From assembly GCA_026399875.1 (NCBI GenBank), contig JAPLQF010000006.1, positions 154,505 to 218,504 of the forward strand: a stretch of 64,000 nt of DNA. The letters are read 5' to 3'. This DNA is from Burkholderiales bacterium. GTDB lineage: Bacteria > Pseudomonadota > Gammaproteobacteria > Burkholderiales > Burkholderiaceae_E. Shown here piece by piece: positions 61,271-64,000 of the stretch. The notes beneath the pieces are model-generated. The model worked only from the letters and a program-made list of their open reading frames with translations, was not told the DNA's origin and made no database searches. Every line of letters begins with the position of its first letter. Positions within the stretch are counted from its first letter, which is position 1. The position numbers and the translations under genes were made by a program.

Positions 61271-62047
61271 TCAGATCTCGAAGTCGTAATCGACCGTGAG
61301 TGGGGCATGGTCGCTGAAGCGCGACGCGGTATGAATCGCCACCGCCCTTGCGGTTTGTGCGATGCCCGGTGTGGCGATCTGGTAGTCGAGCCGCCATCCG
61401 ACATTATTGGCCCATGCTTGACCCCTTGCACTCCACCAGGTGTACTGCTCGGGTCGCTGATCGAGCTTGCGAAACACATCGACGAAGCCATGATCGTCGA
61501 AGATTCGCGTGAGCCAGGCCCGCTCCTCGGGCAAAAACCCAGAGTTCTTCTGGTTGGACTTCCAGTTCTTCAGATCGACTGCCTGATGGGCGATGTTCCA
61601 GTCGCCGCACAGCACAATCTCGCGCCCGCTCGCCTTCAAAGCCTGCAGGTGGGCATCGAAGCGTTCGATGAAGCGGAACTTGGCTTGCTGGCGCTCGGGC
61701 GAAGCCGACCCTGACGGCACATACACCGAGATGACCGTGAGCTTTCCGAAGTCGGCCTCGACATAACGGCCTTCGGCATCGAACTCATCACTGCCAAAAC
61801 CACTGCGAACCGCTTGCGGCGATTTGCGCGAATAGAGTCCGACTCCGCTGTAGCCCTTCTTTTCAGCAAAATGGAAGTGGCCGGCAGCGCCCGCGAGCGT
61901 GCTGAGCGATTCGTCAAGATCGGCCTGCTGGGCCTTGAGTTCCTGCACACACAGCACATCGGGCGCATGCGCCTGCAGCCAGGGCTCGAGGCCTTTTTTA
62001 TGCGCCGACCGGATGCCATTGAGGTTGAGGGAGACAATTCGCAGCAT
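61271..62047 (-). CDS. xth: Exodeoxyribonuclease III
   Basis: 258 residues from ATG 62047 (MLRIVSLNLNGIRSA). AP endonuclease family 1 motifs: VQELKAQ with the metal glutamate, GDWNIAH, and SRFSDHAPLTVDY at the end with the catalytic histidine. It removes abasic sites and 3' blocked ends in base excision repair. It is divergent from pyrE with 18 bases between the starts, a common arrangement in Burkholderiales. A longer in-frame extension overlaps pyrE and is not real. Confidence 0.95.
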   Translation of the reverse strand: MLRIVSLNLNGIRSAHKKGLEPWLQAHAPDVLCVQELKAQQADLDESLSTLAGAAGHFHFAEKKGYSGVGLYSRKSPQAVRSGFGSDEFDAEGRYVEADFGKLTVISVYVPSGSASPERQQAKFRFIERFDAHLQALKASGREIVLCGDWNIAHQAVDLKNWKSNQKNSGFLPEERAWLTRIFDDHGFVDVFRKLDQRPEQYTWWSARGQAWANNVGWRLDYQIATPGIAQTARAVAIHTASRFSDHAPLTVDYDFEI

Positions 62048-62065
62048 CTTGTATAGTCGCCAGCC

Positions 62066-62734
62066 ATGAATGAACGAACCGAGTTTATCCGTTTCGCGCT
62101 CGACGCCGGGGTGCTGAAATTCGGCAGCTTCCGGACCAAAGCTGGTCGCGATTCGCCTTATTTCTTCAATGCCGGGCTCTTCGACGACGGCGAGCGCCTG
62201 GGCCGTCTGGCCGGCTTTTATGCGCAGCGGCTGCTGCAGGCCGAGCGATCGGGCGAAGCAGCGTTCGACATGCTGTTCGGGCCTGCCTACAAGGGCATCA
62301 CACTGGCCAGCGCGACCGCGGTGGCGCTGGCGCAGGCTGGTCGCAACCTGCCCTTTGCCTTCAACCGCAAGGAAGCCAAGGATCACGGCGAAGGCGGCAC
62401 GGTGGTCGGCGCACCGCTGCGCGGTCGGGTGGTGATCATCGATGACGTCATCTCGGCAGGCACCTCGGTGCGCGAGTCGGTCGAACTGATCAGGGCGCAG
62501 GGCGCAACGCCCTCGGCGGTCCTGATCGCACTCGATCGCCAGGAGCGCGGCGGCACGGCCGATGCACCTGGCCCCACATCGGCAACCCAGGAAGTGGCAG
62601 CGCTCTACCGCATCCCGGTGCTGTCGATCGCCTCGCTCGACGACCTCTTCGGCTTTTTGCAGCACGATGCGCAGTTGGGCGAGCATCTGCCCGCCATCAC
62701 CGAATACCGCCGCCGATACGGCGTCAGCCGCTAA
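62066..62734 (+). CDS. pyrE: Orotate phosphoribosyltransferase
   Basis: 222 residues from ATG 62066. [21 protein letters not shown] is the PyrE N-terminal segment, [11 protein letters not shown] the phosphate region, and [13 protein letters not shown] the PRPP-binding loop. It makes orotidine 5'-monophosphate in pyrimidine synthesis. Its stop codon is inside a short tandem repeat that runs to the end of gatB. Confidence 0.96.
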   Translation: MNERTEFIRFALDAGVLKFGSFRTKAGRDSPYFFNAGLFDDGERLGRLAGFYAQRLLQAERSGEAAFDMLFGPAYKGITLASATAVALAQAGRNLPFAFNRKEAKDHGEGGTVVGAPLRGRVVIIDDVISAGTSVRESVELIRAQGATPSAVLIALDRQERGGTADAPGPTSATQEVAALYRIPVLSIASLDDLFGFLQHDAQLGEHLPAITEYRRRYGVSR

Positions 62735-62767
62735 GCCTGTCAGCCGCTAAGCCTGTCAGCCGCTGAG
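62723..62767. repeat. Short tandem repeat spanning the pyrE and gatB 3' ends
   Basis: The 16-base unit GTCAGCCGCTAAGCCT occurs twice in a row, followed by GTCAGCCGCTGAG. The first copy contains the pyrE stop codon, and the third holds the gatB stop codon on the other strand. The intergenic space is made almost wholly of this repeat. Confidence 0.85.
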
Positions 62768-64000
62768 TTTGCGACGCAGCAGATCGTTGACCTGCTGCGG
62801 ATTGGCCTTGCCGCGCGTGGCCTTCATCGCCTGACCGACCAGCGAATTGAAGGCCTTCTCCTTGCCGGCGCGAAACTCTTCGACCGACTTGGCATTGGCC
62901 GCCAGCACCTCGTCGACGATCCGGTCGAGCTCGCCGGTATCGCTGATCTGCTTGAGCCCGCGTGCCTCGATGATCAGATCGGCCGCATCCGGCTCGCTGC
63001 GTCGCTCATCAAAGATCGCCTGAAACACCTCACGAGCCATCTTGCCCGACACCGTGCCATCGGCGATCCGCCGAATCAGCAATGCGAGCTGATCTGGTGA
63101 GATCGGGCACTCATCGATCGACAGCGACTCGCGATTGAGCTGGGCGGCCAGATCGCCCATCACCCAGTTGGCGGCGGTCTTGGCCTGACTCGCCGGATCG
63201 GAAAGAGCCGCCACCGTGTCCTCGAAAAAGCGCGCCATCGAGCGGGTCGCGGTGAGCGTGACCGCGTCATAGGGCGACAGGCCGAGATCGCGGGTGAGCC
63301 GCTCGCGCATGGCACCAGGCAGCTCGGGCATCGATGCCCGCACCCGATCGATCAGTGCGGCATCGACCACCAGCGGCGGCAGGTCGGGATCGGGGAAATA
63401 GCGATAGTCGTGCGCATCTTCCTTGCTGCGCATCGAGCGGGTCTCGTCGCGATCGGGATCGTAGAGCCGAGTTTCCTGAACGACCAGACCGCCGTCTTCG
63501 ATCGGCTCGATCTGGCGACGTACCTCGAATTCGATCGCGCGCTCCATGAAGCGAAAGGAATTCAGGTTCTTGATTTCGCAGCGGGTGCCGAACTCGGCCT
63601 GACCCACCGGGCGCACCGACACATTGGCATCGACCCGAAACGAGCCTTCCTGCATGTTGCCGTCGCAAATGCCAAGCCAGGTCACCAGACCGTGCAGGGC
63701 CTTGGCATAAGCCACCGCTTCGGCTGACGAGCGCATCTCGGGCTCGGTGACGATCTCGAGCAGCGGCGTGCCGGCACGATTGAGGTCGATGCCCGACATG
63801 CCGGCGAGCGCCGCACCGCCCAGCGTCTGCATCGCGTCTTCATGCAAGGACTTGCCTGCGTCTTCCTCGAGGTGGGCACGCGTCAGGTTGATGGTCTTTT
63901 CGCGCGGACCCTGGTCGCCCTGCCAGACGATCGGCAGCGAGCCGCCCTGCACCACCGGGATCTCGTACTGGCTGATCTGGTAGCCCTTGGGCAGGTCCGG
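62756..64000 (-). CDS. gatB: Aspartyl/glutamyl-tRNA amidotransferase subunit B (5' end outside window)
   Basis: The last 415 residues are visible; the frame is open to the right edge. Catalytic-domain segments are [46 protein letters not shown] and [15 protein letters not shown]. The helical and YqeY-like tail domain ends with '[12 protein letters not shown]'. With GatA and GatC it converts Glu-tRNA(Gln) or Asp-tRNA(Asn) to the amide form. It converges with pyrE. Confidence 0.95.
   Translation of the reverse strand, partial: PDLPKGYQISQYEIPVVQGGSLPIVWQGDQGPREKTINLTRAHLEEDAGKSLHEDAMQTLGGAALAGMSGIDLNRAGTPLLEIVTEPEMRSSAEAVAYAKALHGLVTWLGICDGNMQEGSFRVDANVSVRPVGQAEFGTRCEIKNLNSFRFMERAIEFEVRRQIEPIEDGGLVVQETRLYDPDRDETRSMRSKEDAHDYRYFPDPDLPPLVVDAALIDRVRASMPELPGAMRERLTRDLGLSPYDAVTLTATRSMARFFEDTVAALSDPASQAKTAANWVMGDLAAQLNRESLSIDECPISPDQLALLIRRIADGTVSGKMAREVFQAIFDERRSEPDAADLIIEARGLKQISDTGELDRIVDEVLAANAKSVEEFRAGKEKAFNSLVGQAMKATRGKANPQQVNDLLRRKLSG

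Noticed and set aside
61271..62686. A 471-residue version of exonuclease III
   Set aside because: The extra N-terminal part is antisense to pyrE; the standard start MLRIVSLNLNGIR is at 62047.
1..64000. CRISPR arrays, tRNA or rRNA genes, insertion sequences and prophage genes
   Set aside because: No regularly spaced repeats, cloverleaf sequences, transposase motifs or phage structural genes were seen. A dedicated scan (tRNAscan-SE, ISfinder) could still reveal a short tRNA I missed by eye.

Overview
The window is a high-GC chromosomal segment, most likely from a betaproteobacterium of the order Burkholderiales. Supporting signs are the OmpC-like 'Burkholderia-type' porin, the divergent xth/pyrE pair, the HU-like protein with a lysine/alanine/proline tail, the AmpG-like transporter next to a beta-alanine:pyruvate-type transaminase, and the overall protein flavour. 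The genus cannot be named from this sequence alone. I saw no rRNA, tRNA, CRISPR array, intact prophage or transposase.

Region 1 (1-31.4 kb) is mainly a catabolic region for acyl-CoA and hydrophobic substrates. It opens with two tandem DUF1254/DUF1214 proteins, the first cut by the window edge. A minus-strand operon follows: small protein, acyl-CoA ligase, SCP2-thiolase-like protein, DUF35 OB-fold partner, MFS transporter. Then come a PhoD phosphatase, a pair of acyl-CoA dehydrogenases, a DinJ/YafQ toxin-antitoxin pair, kynureninase and a PhyH-type dioxygenase. A second minus-strand run (22.7-14.7 kb) holds an M20 amidohydrolase, flavin monooxygenase, thiolase, ferritin-like protein, enoyl-CoA hydratase, GMC oxidoreductase and its small subunit. 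After a DsbA/HCCA-isomerase-like gene, a long minus-strand run from 31.35 to 23.5 kb carries a CYP153-like P450, a metallo-beta-lactamase-fold hydrolase, a RIO-type kinase, and a tightly coupled four-gene block (J-domain protein plus three unrecognised proteins, each junction overlapping by 4 bases). An MFS transporter and a lactonase-like hydrolase end the run.

Region 2 (31.5-54.1 kb) mixes signalling and housekeeping. It holds an EAL/degenerate-GGDEF protein followed by an H-NOX and hybrid histidine kinase pair (a nitric oxide-responsive module), a sulfatase, a haloalkane dehalogenase with a metallo-hydrolase, the HU-like protein, psd, a cobalamin riboswitch with btuB, a YfiM-like protein and Hsp20. 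A long minus-strand run follows: AmpG-like transporter, transaminase, phosphoesterase, CoA-transferase A and B, NTF2-like protein, RutE-like nitroreductase. An M48 protease and two PLP enzymes close the region.

Region 3 (54.1-59.8 kb) is an accessory island with low gene density. It contains a FitAB pair with a clear promoter/double-operator, a ParDE pair flanked by attC-like inverted repeats, a truncated alpha/beta-hydrolase, small membrane proteins, an AraC regulator, and a decayed hicAB locus that can still be read by translation. Region 4 (59.85-64 kb) returns to core genes: porin, DUF4287 protein, xth, pyrE and the 3' part of gatB.
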